Positions 25,621 through 33,285 of a DNA stretch of 47,083 nucleotides are shown here, piece by piece. Every line of letters begins with the position of its first letter. Within the stretch, counting starts at the first letter, position 1. Both the position numbers and the translations under genes were made by a program. The notes below the pieces were generated by a model that worked only from the letters and a program-made list of their open reading frames with translations, was not told the DNA's origin and made no database searches. This DNA comes from Acidimicrobiaceae bacterium (GTDB lineage Bacteria > Actinomycetota > Acidimicrobiia > Acidimicrobiales > RAAP-2): the NCBI GenBank assembly GCA_003158855.1, contig PMLJ01000016.1, forward strand, positions 1 through 47,083. Reading direction: 5' to 3'.

Positions 25621-25830
25621 ATGAAGAACGAGATCAGAGAGCAGCGCGGTTAGCGAAGAATGTCCCACGTAGAACTTGCGTCTGCCCTCGGCGTCTCGCC
25701 TCAGACAGTCATCGGCATTGGGAGCGGGAAATACTCGCCGTCACTGCCGCTGGCCTTTCGAATTGCGCGGTTCTTCGATCCGCAAGTTGAAAAGTTGTTT
25801 GAACCTAATGAAGAGGAGGCAGGAGTATGA
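25621..25830 (+). pseudogene. Frameshifted Xre-family helix-turn-helix regulator
   Basis: From ATG 25621 the frame reads MKNEIREQRG and hits TAG; in another frame it continues VELASALGVSPQTVIGIGSG then KYSPSLPLAFRIARFF and ends EEEAGV at TGA 25830. Together these give the whole of a 65-70-residue YgzD-like Xre regulator (MKN.IRE.R...S..ELA..LGVS.QT...IE.GKYSPSL.LA..IA..F). One indel near 25650 breaks it. The part from ATG 25660 alone lacks helix 1. In related loci such a gene precedes a small membrane protein. Confidence 0.75.
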
Positions 25831-26000
25831 GCATGAGTCGACGCCCTCGCCGAGCGGCACCATTGGCCGTTGTCATCGCCAGTCCCATCACCGCGGGTGC
25901 CTTGGAGTTTACGATCACCGCACTTCCTGCTCCAGCCGCGATTGGCATGACGCCTGACGGACTGACCTCCGCTAACGCATCGCTCTTGTTTGACGTATAG
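25827..26000 (+). CDS. Small hydrophobic ORF coupled to the Xre remnant
   Basis: 57 codons, start overlapping the remnant's stop (ATGA) behind GAGGAGGCAGGAGT. An N-terminal RRPRR stretch is followed by one hydrophobic segment (APLAVVIASPITAGALEFTI). YgzD-type Xre genes are often followed by a membrane protein of about 130-150 residues; this may be a truncated version of such a partner. No family assigned. Confidence 0.4.
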   Translation: MSMSRRPRRAAPLAVVIASPITAGALEFTITALPAPAAIGMTPDGLTSANASLLFDV

Positions 26001-26463
26001 GCAGGTTCATCACGCTTCTCTCTTCGATCGACTGCTCAAGGGCCCGAAGTCGGCGTGCGCGAAGCGCCGAGCCGGCCGTTCGGGCTCCCTGAGTGATCAT
26101 CAAAATTGCTGAAAACGTGACATTCCGAAATACTTGGATTCTTCGTCAAAGTTCGGTCCCAAAGCGCAGTTTCCGTGTGGCTTCATTTGTATGGTGCATA
26201 ACCGTCGCTTCTTTGCAGGGAGTTCCATGACACATCCGGTAGACATGCGCACAAAAGTCAACTTTGTCGCTGAATTCTCGCATTCCTAGATTGAACTCTG
26301 AGTCCAGTTGAGTCTGCCCGTGAGCGCGGAGCAACGCGAAGGTTCTCGGGCGGGAATCTTCGGCATCTCCCCTGAAGTTCGCCGGTTCAACCACGCTTTC
26401 GCGTTGCTGACATCGTTGATGACAACCGTCGCGGAGGACGAGGAATTGAATCAGATTGGAAAT
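26001..26463. other. Gap at the right end of the island
   Basis: No recognisable gene. A minus-strand frame at 26146-26394 (82 codons, GTG start) has no ribosome site or known family. An integrase would be expected here, next to the tRNA, and none is present. Confidence 0.35.
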
Positions 26464-26487
26464 GGAAAATACCTCTGACGAGGTATT
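26464..26487 (-). terminator. Intrinsic terminator of tRNA-Ala
   Basis: On the minus strand, AATACCTC - GTCA - GAGGTATT (26487 to 26468) forms a perfect 8-bp stem with a 4-base loop, followed by TT and then CC. It lies eight bases beyond the tRNA 3' end. No equivalent hairpin flanks the 12882 copy, so it belongs to the island side of the junction. Confidence 0.7.
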
Positions 26488-26493
26488 ATAATC

Positions 26494-26538
26494 GTGGAGG
26501 TACGGGGATTCGAACCCCGGACCCCTTGCATGCCATGC
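26494..26538 (-). repeat. 45-bp repeat within tRNA-Ala (att site, right end of younger island)
   Basis: Identical to 12882-12926 and in the same orientation; here it forms the 3' part of the intact tRNA. Matching ends at both sides with a base change (26493 C versus 12881 T; 26539 A versus 12927 C). Confidence 0.9.
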
Positions 26539-26567
26539 AAGTGCTCTACCAGCTGAGCTATACCCCC
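26495..26567 (-). tRNA. tRNA-Ala(GGC)
   Basis: 73 nucleotides fold into a full cloverleaf: acceptor GGGGGTA/TACCTCC (one G-T pair), D arm GCTC...GAGC with GG in the loop, anticodon stem CTTGC/GCAAG with loop ATGGCAT (anticodon GGC, reading GCC/GCU), 5-base variable loop, T stem CGGGG/CCCCG with loop TTCGAAT, and discriminator A. The CCA end is not encoded. A promoter and a terminator flank it. The gene is the integration target for the array to its left. Confidence 0.96.
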
Positions 26568-26579
26568 AAAGGCTTCTCG

Positions 26580-26609
26580 ATGCTAGCAGTTACTTGGGGA
26601 AACTCTCAA
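26580..26609 (-). promoter_or_regulatory. Promoter of tRNA-Ala
   Basis: On the minus strand, TTGAGA (26609-26604), an 18-bp spacer and TAGCAT (26585-26580) lie 12 bases before the first tRNA base. Spacing and sequence fit a housekeeping sigma factor. Confidence 0.6.
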
Positions 26610-26612
26610 AAC

Positions 26613-27302
26613 TCAGTCGAGCAGGATATCCGCCAGGCGGCCGCTATGGGAGAGAAACGGGCAATGGTCGCTCTCAATTTCGACAACTTCATCACAGCGC
26701 TGTGAGACCAGCTCTTGAAGCGAGGGGTCGAGCGCCTGGTCATGACGACACAGCACGTAGCGGCTCGGGGCTTCTACTGACGGGGCCGTACGGGCGCTGC
26801 GAAAACTTGCCAGAGTCTGAGTGGAGAGGCGTGAGCATGCCCACTGGCGAAGTTCGGGAGAACTTTCCTGATAGAGGGCGAGCGGGGCGATCTCGAGGTC
26901 GAGCAGCAGCAGTGGCCCCTCGACTCGGATGGCGCTGTCCATCAGGGTGCGAACCCGGACGAGGCGAGCGGTATCGGAGTGGCTCTGACCGATTTCGGGG
27001 ACGGTGGCGGCAATGTAGAACAAGCCCCCGAGATCAGCGACCCGGGGCGCGCTTTCAGTGATGACGGAACCGGCGTAACTGTGGCCGACGAGCACGACTG
27101 GACCATCGACGCCGGCCGCGGCTGCAACCACCACGTCGGCGTCGGCGGTCAGATTGCTGAGCGGGTCGGTCCCGATCCGGCTGCTCGGAAGATCAACGGT
27201 GCGCCAGCGGGCGCCTCGCGCATCGAGGTCCTTGGTGAACTGGTCCCAGCACCAAGCGCCGCCCCATGCGCCGTGCACGAGGATGTATGTGGGTTTCTCC
27301 AT
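26613..27302 (-). CDS. Alpha/beta-hydrolase, esterase type
   Basis: 229 residues, cytoplasmic. Oxyanion-side motif LVHGAWGGAWCWD, nucleophile elbow GHSYAG (Ser), an acidic residue near HDQALD, and catalytic His in SDHCPFLSH. This arrangement, short and lacking a large lid, is that of the EstC/MES-like carboxylesterase group (salicylate-type esterases, hydroxynitrile-lyase relatives). The substrate is unknown. Divergent from leuS with 53 bp between starts; it ends 45 bp from the tRNA, so its 3' end overlaps the tRNA promoter zone. Confidence 0.87.
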   Translation of the reverse strand: MEKPTYILVHGAWGGAWCWDQFTKDLDARGARWRTVDLPSSRIGTDPLSNLTADADVVVAAAAGVDGPVVLVGHSYAGSVITESAPRVADLGGLFYIAATVPEIGQSHSDTARLVRVRTLMDSAIRVEGPLLLLDLEIAPLALYQESSPELRQWACSRLSTQTLASFRSARTAPSVEAPSRYVLCRHDQALDPSLQELVSQRCDEVVEIESDHCPFLSHSGRLADILLD

Positions 27303-27346
27303 TGCGACCTCATTCTTCCAAGAGCGAGGATAGGTCAGCGTTTCCC

Positions 27347-27352
27347 TAGAAT
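27347..27352 (+). promoter_or_regulatory. Candidate -10 box of leuS
   Basis: TAGAAT lies four and seven bases before the two candidate ATG codons (27356, 27359). There is no ribosome site. This spacing suggests a leaderless leuS mRNA starting at the ATG. I see no good -35 element. Confidence 0.45.
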
Positions 27353-27355
27353 GTC

Positions 27356-29827
27356 ATGATGGCCCGCCCTTTTGACGTGACAGCAGTAGAAGCCAAGTGG
27401 CAAACTCGGTGGTTTGATGAGGGCACCTACGAGGTCGACAACGACGATCCCCGCGAGCGATTCTTCGCGCTGTGCATGTATCCGTACCCGTCGGGCGCCG
27501 CCCACATGGGCCACGTGCGCAACTACACCTTCGGGGACCTCGTGGTTCGCTATCAGACCATGCGGGGAAAAGCGGTGCTGTCGCCCATTGGCTTCGACTC
27601 GTTCGGCCTGCCCGCCGAGAACGCCGCCATCAAGGCCGGCAGCCACCCTCGCCCCTTCACCGACGCGCGAATGAAGGAACTGAGCTCGTCGCTCAGCCGC
27701 CTCGGCGCGGTCTACGACCATCGTCGCGAGGTCTTCAGCCACGACCCGGCGTACATGAAGTGGTCCCAGGCGATCTTCCTGGCGTTCTGGAAGGCGGGCC
27801 TCGCGTACCGCGCGGAGGCGCCCGTGAACTGGTGCCCGGGCTGCGCGACGGTGCTCGCCAATGAGCAGGTCCACGCTGATGGGACGTGCGACCGTTCGGG
27901 CGACCTCGTGATCCGAAAGAACCTGGAGCAGTGGTTCTTCCGGATCACCGACTACGCCGAAGAGCTGCTCCACGACCTCGACGACCTCGACTGGCCCGAG
28001 CGCGTGAAGACCATGCAGCGCAACTGGATCGGTCGTTCCGAGGGCGTGGAGTTCGACCTGCCGTTGGCGTTCGACACTCGGCGGGCACTGCGCGTGTTCA
28101 CGACCCGTCCGGACACCGGTTTTGGCGTCACCTACGCGGTGATCGCTCCCGAGCACCCGTTGCTGGAAGAACTGACGACCGACGAGGAACGAGAGCAGGT
28201 GAATGAACTCGTGGCTCGGGCCAAGTCCGCGAGCGAACTCGAGCGCACCGCCTCGTCGGACGCGGGCATCGGACTCGAGAAGCGAGGCGCATTCACCGGC
28301 AGCTTCGTCATCAACCCGTTCACGATGGACCAGGTGCCGGTCTACGTCGCCGACTACGTGCTCGGTACCTACGGCACCGGGGCCATCATGGCCGTTCCCG
28401 CCGAGGACGAGCGCGACTTTGCTTTCGCGACCGCCTACGGGCTGCCGATCGTTCGCACGATCAAGCCGCCCGACGGCTTCGAGGGCGGTGCGTACTCGGG
28501 AGATGGCGTCCACATCAACTCCGGCTTCCTGGACGGGTTCGACGTGCCGACGGCCAAGGCGAAGGCTGCCGAGTACCTCGCCGGGCACGCCAACGGCGTC
28601 ACGAAGGTCAATTACCGCCTGCGCGACTGGCTCGTCTCACGCCAGCGCTTCTGGGGCTGTCCGATCCCGATCGTCTACTGCGACACCCACGGTATCGTCC
28701 CCGTGCCCGAGGACCAGTTGCCGATCGTGGCGCCCGACGACGTGACCATGGACAAGAGCGGCCAGTCGCCGCTCGCCACCCACGAGGGATTCCGCAACAC
28801 CACGTGTCCGGTCTGCGGCGGGCCTGCGCGCCGTGAAGCCGACACCATGGACACCTTCACCGACTCGTCGTGGTACTACCTGCGTTTCGCTGACCCCTTC
28901 ACCCCGGGCGTGGCGTTCGACCCCGTGCAGGCGGCGAAGTGGATGCCGGTCGATCAATACATTGGTGGCATCGAGCACGCGATATTGCACCTGCTCTACG
29001 CGCGCTTCTATCTGAAGGCGTTGGTCGATATAGGCATGGCGCCGGGGCTGCCGCGCGAGCCGTTCCGTCGCCTCTTCACTCAGGGCATGATCCGGCTCGA
29101 CGGCACCAAGATGTCGAAGTCCAAGGGCAACCAGATCGCCCCCGAGAAGTACTACGAAACCGTCGGTGCCGACAGCCTGCGGTTGTTCCACCTGTTCGCT
29201 GGTCCGCCAGCCGACGACGTTGACTGGACCGATCAGACCGAGGAGATCATCGATGGTTGCGCCCGGTTCCTCGACCGTGTCTACCGGTTGAGCGACTACG
29301 ACGAGGTGAATTTCCACGAGACCTCGGACGACGGTGACCTGGAAATTCGTAAGGCCGTGCACCGGGCAATCGCCAACGTGACCGACTGCTTCGAGCGTTG
29401 GGGCTATAACATCGCTGTCGCCGATTTGATGCAGCTCTTCAACACCGTCTCGAAGGCCGCGCGCGCGGATCACGGAATCGAGCGCGCGACGCTCGACGAG
29501 GCGATCGACACGATGGTAAAGCTTCTCGCTCCCATGGCGCCCCACGTCACGGCCGAGATCTGGGAGAGGCGCTTTGCGGATGAGCTCTCGGTGCATCGCC
29601 AGCCCTGGCCCGTTGCGGACCCGGAACTCGTGACGCACGATACCGTCACCATGGTCGTCCAGATAAACGGCAAGGTCCGCTCGCGGATCGAGATCGCTCT
29701 CAACACCAGCGAAGCCGAAGCGGAGGCTCTGGCCCTGAGCGATCGGACCATCGTCGAGGCGTTGGGCGGAGCTGCCGTGAAGCGCGTGGTGGCACGACCG
29801 CCGCGGCTGGTCAACGTCATCGTCTGA
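27356..29827 (+). CDS. leuS: Leucyl-tRNA synthetase
   Basis: 823 residues, class Ia synthetase that charges tRNA-Leu and edits mischarged products. Seen: the HIGH-type motif in YPYPSGAAHMGHVRNYT, a CP1 editing domain with TTRPDTGFGVTYAV and GTGAIMAVPAEDERD, zinc-like Cys pair CPVCGG (and CPGC earlier), KMSKS at residues 585-589, and the C-terminal anticodon region ending with INGKVRSRIE. Length is normal for bacterial LeuRS. ATG 27356 and 27359 are both possible; the second suits a leaderless transcript. First gene of the right-hand core block. Confidence 0.97.
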   Translation: MMARPFDVTAVEAKWQTRWFDEGTYEVDNDDPRERFFALCMYPYPSGAAHMGHVRNYTFGDLVVRYQTMRGKAVLSPIGFDSFGLPAENAAIKAGSHPRPFTDARMKELSSSLSRLGAVYDHRREVFSHDPAYMKWSQAIFLAFWKAGLAYRAEAPVNWCPGCATVLANEQVHADGTCDRSGDLVIRKNLEQWFFRITDYAEELLHDLDDLDWPERVKTMQRNWIGRSEGVEFDLPLAFDTRRALRVFTTRPDTGFGVTYAVIAPEHPLLEELTTDEEREQVNELVARAKSASELERTASSDAGIGLEKRGAFTGSFVINPFTMDQVPVYVADYVLGTYGTGAIMAVPAEDERDFAFATAYGLPIVRTIKPPDGFEGGAYSGDGVHINSGFLDGFDVPTAKAKAAEYLAGHANGVTKVNYRLRDWLVSRQRFWGCPIPIVYCDTHGIVPVPEDQLPIVAPDDVTMDKSGQSPLATHEGFRNTTCPVCGGPARREADTMDTFTDSSWYYLRFADPFTPGVAFDPVQAAKWMPVDQYIGGIEHAILHLLYARFYLKALVDIGMAPGLPREPFRRLFTQGMIRLDGTKMSKSKGNQIAPEKYYETVGADSLRLFHLFAGPPADDVDWTDQTEEIIDGCARFLDRVYRLSDYDEVNFHETSDDGDLEIRKAVHRAIANVTDCFERWGYNIAVADLMQLFNTVSKAARADHGIERATLDEAIDTMVKLLAPMAPHVTAEIWERRFADELSVHRQPWPVADPELVTHDTVTMVVQINGKVRSRIEIALNTSEAEAEALALSDRTIVEALGGAAVKRVVARPPRLVNVIV

Positions 29828-30414
29828 TGGCGCATCGCCCTGCTTCCACGCACCAGACTTCGATTCACGTTGAAGCACCGCGCTTCGACCGCCCCGAAGT
29901 GGAGGTGCGGGCGTCGTCTCGGCGAAAGAAGACCGGCACCGCCCATTGGTCAGGGAGCCGCATCGTCGTGCAGATCCCCGCGCGGCTTCGCGGCCGAGAG
30001 CGCACGGTCTTCGTTGACAACCTCGTCGAGAGGCTGCTCACGCAGCGGCCGCAAAACGCGGCCGGGGACGCATCGCTCGAAGAGCGCGCCCTCGTGCTCG
30101 CCGAGCTCTACAACGACGGGGTCATGGCGAGCTCGGTGCGTTGGGTCAGCAACCAGCGCGCCAGGTGGGCGTCGTGTTCGCCGGCGTCGCGCGAGATTCG
30201 CGTGTCGAGCAGACTTCGCCAGTGCCCCGACTGGGTTATCGACGCGGTGCTCGTGCACGAGCTCGCGCACCTTCAAGAGGCCGACCACTCGCCGGCCTTC
30301 TACGAGATCGCCAATCGCCACCCGCGCCAGGATGAGTGCGGTCAGTTCCTCGATGGCTACGCCCTGGGACTCGGACTGCGGATCGAAGGCGGCGACGTCG
30401 ATACGGCGCCCTAG
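29827..30414 (+). CDS. YgjP/WLM-like zinc metallopeptidase domain protein
   Basis: 195 residues. The C-terminal half carries RARWASCSPASREIRVSSRL and the zinc motif HELAHLQEADHSPAFYEIANR (HExxH, third ligand a downstream His/Glu), as in the M48-related YgjP/DUF45 family. Family members are small soluble zinc proteins; some are reported with nucleotide-phosphatase or DNA-repair-linked roles, so the activity here is open. The ATG overlaps the leuS stop by one base (TGATG), so it is co-translated with leuS. It converges on the SDR gene with 12 bp between stops. Confidence 0.82.
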   Translation: MAHRPASTHQTSIHVEAPRFDRPEVEVRASSRRKKTGTAHWSGSRIVVQIPARLRGRERTVFVDNLVERLLTQRPQNAAGDASLEERALVLAELYNDGVMASSVRWVSNQRARWASCSPASREIRVSSRLRQCPDWVIDAVLVHELAHLQEADHSPAFYEIANRHPRQDECGQFLDGYALGLGLRIEGGDVDTAP

Positions 30415-30426
30415 GCGATTCCTCTA

Positions 30427-31194
30427 CTACTCGAGTCCAAGCTGGGCCTTTATGTCGGGAGGGACGAAGTTGTTCTCGCTCGTCGTCGAGGCCTCGGTGA
30501 GTTCTACCATCTTCGACGCCACCTCCGCGGGGTCTCGCTGGCCGGTCGTGACCAGATCGCCAATGACGCGAAACAACTCGGCTTCGGATCCGTTCAGCGA
30601 CTTGTCGTCGAACCACTCCCACATCGAACTGGCCATTTGGTCGTTGAAGCCGGTCAGGTAGGGTCCGGGGTTGATCAACGTGACGTCGATGCCCAGCGGG
30701 GCCAATTCCGCGCGCATGGCCTTGCCCATCGCCTCGAGGGCGTGCTTGGTCATGGCGTAGGGACCGAACGCCGGTGCCGCGAGGACTCCCGCGATGGACG
30801 ACATGATGATGACCCGTCCGCTCTTGTTGGCGACCATGGACTTCAGCACCGCCTGGGTCACGTTGAGCGTGCCAAAGACGTTCACTTCGAAGAGACGCCG
30901 CAGCCGGTCCATGGGGATATCCGCGATGGGACCGGTTTCGCCGACTCCCGCGTTGTTGATGAGAACGTCGATCTGCCAGTCGAGGGTCTTGTCGACGTCG
31001 CGCGTCGTGATGTCGAGGCGATGGACCTCGAGTTGAGGCGCCTCGTCACGCAACGAGGCCGCCTGCTCGTCGGTCTCGGTGGTGGCGATGACGTGGTGGC
31101 CGCGCTCGCCGAGCGCGAGGGCGGCCAGTTTGCCGAATCCCGAGCCAGCGCCGGTAATCAGGACGCTCTTCTTCCCGGTCGGCGCGTCGGGCAC
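30427..31194 (-). CDS. Short-chain dehydrogenase/reductase
   Basis: 255 residues if started at GTG 31194, which sits five bases after the PAC2 stop; a start at 31254 would add 20 residues and overlap PAC2. SDR motifs: VLITGAGSGFGKLAALALGE, INNAGVGETGPI, catalytic Ser in IMSSIAGV, and YAMTK. The loop after the active site (NPGPYLTGFNDQMASSMWEW) resembles SDRs acting on sterol, retinol or fatty-acyl substrates. The third gene of a minus-strand operon APH - PAC2 - SDR with tight spacing. Substrate not known. Confidence 0.87.
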   Translation of the reverse strand: MPDAPTGKKSVLITGAGSGFGKLAALALGERGHHVIATTETDEQAASLRDEAPQLEVHRLDITTRDVDKTLDWQIDVLINNAGVGETGPIADIPMDRLRRLFEVNVFGTLNVTQAVLKSMVANKSGRVIIMSSIAGVLAAPAFGPYAMTKHALEAMGKAMRAELAPLGIDVTLINPGPYLTGFNDQMASSMWEWFDDKSLNGSEAELFRVIGDLVTTGQRDPAEVASKMVELTEASTTSENNFVPPDIKAQLGLE

Positions 31195-31198
31195 CGCT

Positions 31199-32080
31199 TC
31201 AGCTCGCCTCTCCGCGAAGGAAGCGCTCAAGTTCGGCGGCCAACTGGTCGCCACTCGGCAACTCTTCGCCGAGGGACGTTCCCTCCTCCTCGTCGGCCAC
31301 CTCTTCGAGCTGCTCGACCATGGAGCTGTGTTCAGGGTTATTGGTCACAAGATCGTCAACGCGCTGGCGGGCCTCTTCGGCCGACGCGCGAAGGTGGCTC
31401 GCGTCCAGGGTCAGGCCGGCGATGCGGGCCAGCCCGTCGACCAAGGCCGCCGCAGCCTGGGGATACGGCATCGACGCGACGTAGTGGGGCACGCGCGCCC
31501 AGAGCGTGAGAATATCCATGTCCACTTCGGCGAAGCCGAGTTCGAGGGCGGCGCTGATGCCGGCGGGCAACTCGAGTTCGCCCGACACCGTCCCGACGAG
31601 CGGCAGAAGGTGCGCGCTCGACTCGGGCGCGGTCGCGATGACGCGCACGGGGCGCGTGTGGGGCGTGGGGGCGGGGAAGGCCCCGAGGCCAACGACCAGT
31701 CGGACGTCGAAACGTCCGGCGGCGTCGGTGACGACGTCGACGAAGTCACTCCAGTGGAAGTCCGGCTCGGGTCCGACGAGGAAGATGATGTCCGCGCCGT
31801 CGCCGTCGCGGCCGTAGCGCAGTTGGATCTCGGGCCACGTCAGCTCCGTCGTGACGCCGTTGACGATGCGCGCGATCGGACGCCGGGCCCGCTGGTCGAT
31901 GAAGTACTCGGTGTCGAAGGTGGCGAGTACTTCGGTGTGGATCGAGTTGAGCATCGCCGAGATGGCCGTGCTCGCGCCAAGCCCCGCGTCGATCCAGCCC
32001 TCGAGAGAGATAACCAGGACGGGTTCATTGAGTTCGGGGTCGGCCAGGAAGATTATGCGGTCGTAGATCTCATCGTCCAT
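31199..32080 (-). CDS. PAC2-family protein
   Basis: 293 residues of the PAC2 (proteasome assembly chaperone 2-like) superfamily, common in actinobacteria: N-terminal PVLVISLEGWIDAGLGAST, middle ADIIFLVGPEPDFHW, RLVVGLGAFPAPTPHTRPV, and MDILTLWARVPHYVASMPYP. The C-terminus is acidic (EEVADEEEGTSLGEEL). Archaeal and eukaryotic relatives help proteasome assembly; bacterial ones have no settled role. No proteasome gene is in the window. Its ATG overlaps the APH stop by one base. Confidence 0.9.
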   Translation of the reverse strand: MDDEIYDRIIFLADPELNEPVLVISLEGWIDAGLGASTAISAMLNSIHTEVLATFDTEYFIDQRARRPIARIVNGVTTELTWPEIQLRYGRDGDGADIIFLVGPEPDFHWSDFVDVVTDAAGRFDVRLVVGLGAFPAPTPHTRPVRVIATAPESSAHLLPLVGTVSGELELPAGISAALELGFAEVDMDILTLWARVPHYVASMPYPQAAAALVDGLARIAGLTLDASHLRASAEEARQRVDDLVTNNPEHSSMVEQLEEVADEEEGTSLGEELPSGDQLAAELERFLRGEAS

Positions 32081-33120
32081 CAGCGTCGCTCCAAGGTTTG
32101 CCGGGCGGTTTCGGCCAGCATTGCAATATGTTCCGGAAAGTCAGCGACGCTGCCCTGGTCACCCGCGGTCGCCCCGGCGCTGTAGCGCGCGTAGACGCCT
32201 TGCAGGACGCAGGCCAACTTCCAGTATCCGAATGCTTGATAGTAGGCGACGTGGCTGACATCGAGCGTCGTGTGGCTGGCGTACGCGGCGAGTACCTGGT
32301 CACGGGTGCAGAATCCGGGGGCCGTCGTCGGCGACACCCCGAGCAGCACCTCGCTCGTGTCGGAAGGCTCGGCCCAGTAGCAGAGCAACAGGCCGAGGTC
32401 GGCCATCGGGTCGCCCAACGTGCAGATCTCCCAGTCGAGAATCGCCTTCACCCGGCCTTGCTCATCGAGCACCGCGTTGTCGAGCCGGTAGTCGCCGTGC
32501 ACGATCGACACCCGCTGCTGGGCGGGAATGGACGCCGCGAGTTGGTCGCCCACGGACCCGACGATCCCGTCGTCGTCGACGCCTTGAACGCTCATCTGCT
32601 CGTACTGCGTGCGCCAGCGCCGAAGCTGGCGTTCGATGTAGCCGTCGTGACGGGACAAGTTCGTAAGCCCGGCCTCTTCAATGTCGACGTCGTGCAGTCG
32701 GGCCAAGGTCGCCGCGAGGTTGTCGCCGATTGTTCGCCGAGTCGCGAGGTCAAATGCGGCCTCGGCCTGGCTTCGGTTGCGCAGTATGGCGCCCTCGACG
32801 AACTCCATGATGTAGAAGGGCCGCTCGTTCACCGTCTCGTCGATGCAGATTCCGAGGGGCTTCGCGACGGGGATACCAATGGGGTACAGCGCGGAGATGA
32901 TCGTGTGCTCGCGCACCATGTCGTGGGCGGTCGGAAGGACGTGGCTGGCCGGAGGTCGGCGAAGCGCGTAGGAATGTCCGAGGGCGTCGGTGACTCGGTA
33001 GGTCAGGTTCGAGCGCCCCCCCGCGATCAGTTCAAACGAGAGCGGGGCGACGGCGCCCACGTGCTCTCGCATCCACGCGGTGACGTTCGCATGATTGATT
33101 CCAACACTCTCATTGTCCAT
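32080..33120 (-). CDS. APH-type kinase, ACAD10/11 N-terminal-like
   Basis: 346 residues from ATG 33120. Same family as the island kinase at 15477: IAGGRSNLTYRV, YALRRPPASHVLPTAHDM, FYIMEFVEGAIL, catalytic VHGDYRLDN, LDWEICTLGDPMADLGLLL. No acyl-CoA dehydrogenase is adjacent; instead it heads an operon with PAC2 and an SDR. Probably a hydroxyacyl-CoA or other small-molecule kinase rather than an antibiotic kinase. The frame is also open far upstream, but that part is antisense to the folP2-like gene and not part of the protein. Confidence 0.88.
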   Translation of the reverse strand: MDNESVGINHANVTAWMREHVGAVAPLSFELIAGGRSNLTYRVTDALGHSYALRRPPASHVLPTAHDMVREHTIISALYPIGIPVAKPLGICIDETVNERPFYIMEFVEGAILRNRSQAEAAFDLATRRTIGDNLAATLARLHDVDIEEAGLTNLSRHDGYIERQLRRWRTQYEQMSVQGVDDDGIVGSVGDQLAASIPAQQRVSIVHGDYRLDNAVLDEQGRVKAILDWEICTLGDPMADLGLLLCYWAEPSDTSEVLLGVSPTTAPGFCTRDQVLAAYASHTTLDVSHVAYYQAFGYWKLACVLQGVYARYSAGATAGDQGSVADFPEHIAMLAETARQTLERR

Positions 33121-33285
33121 AATCGCCGAGGCTAACAGTGGTGGGGCACCCTCCCCCTTCACCATCGGCGCCGTTAGGCTGAACGGCGTGAGCAACGCAA
33201 ATAGCAGCCTTCTGGCCAAGTTCACTGCGAGGAACTGTTCGGGTGATCCGTCTATTGGCGACTTCAACGCCCGGCGCCGCGCCCG

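Larger units (their letters stand above)
12882..26538. mobile_element. Younger tRNA-Ala-linked catabolic island (about 13.6 kb)
   Basis: The segment is flanked by the exact 45-bp direct repeat, with the intact tRNA at the right end. Cargo: SDR, acyl-CoA dehydrogenase, APH-type kinase, TetR, NTF2-FMO, three ABC genes, mycofactocin-type SDR and acetoacetyl-CoA synthetase. No integrase, relaxase or replication gene is visible, so it is either non-autonomous, mobilised in trans, or has lost its integrase. Truncated genes lie at both edges (LLM fragment left, frameshifted Xre right). The cargo from 13.4 to 16.5 kb appears less G+C-rich than that from 17.5 to 25.5 kb, so the island may be composite. 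Confidence 0.7.

Noticed and set aside
27303-27355. T-box leader for leuS
   Set aside because: Only 53 bp separate leuS from the divergent hydrolase, too short for a T box.
27335-29878. Two long minus-strand frames opposite leuS
   Set aside because: Antisense shadows of leuS with no recognisable domains.
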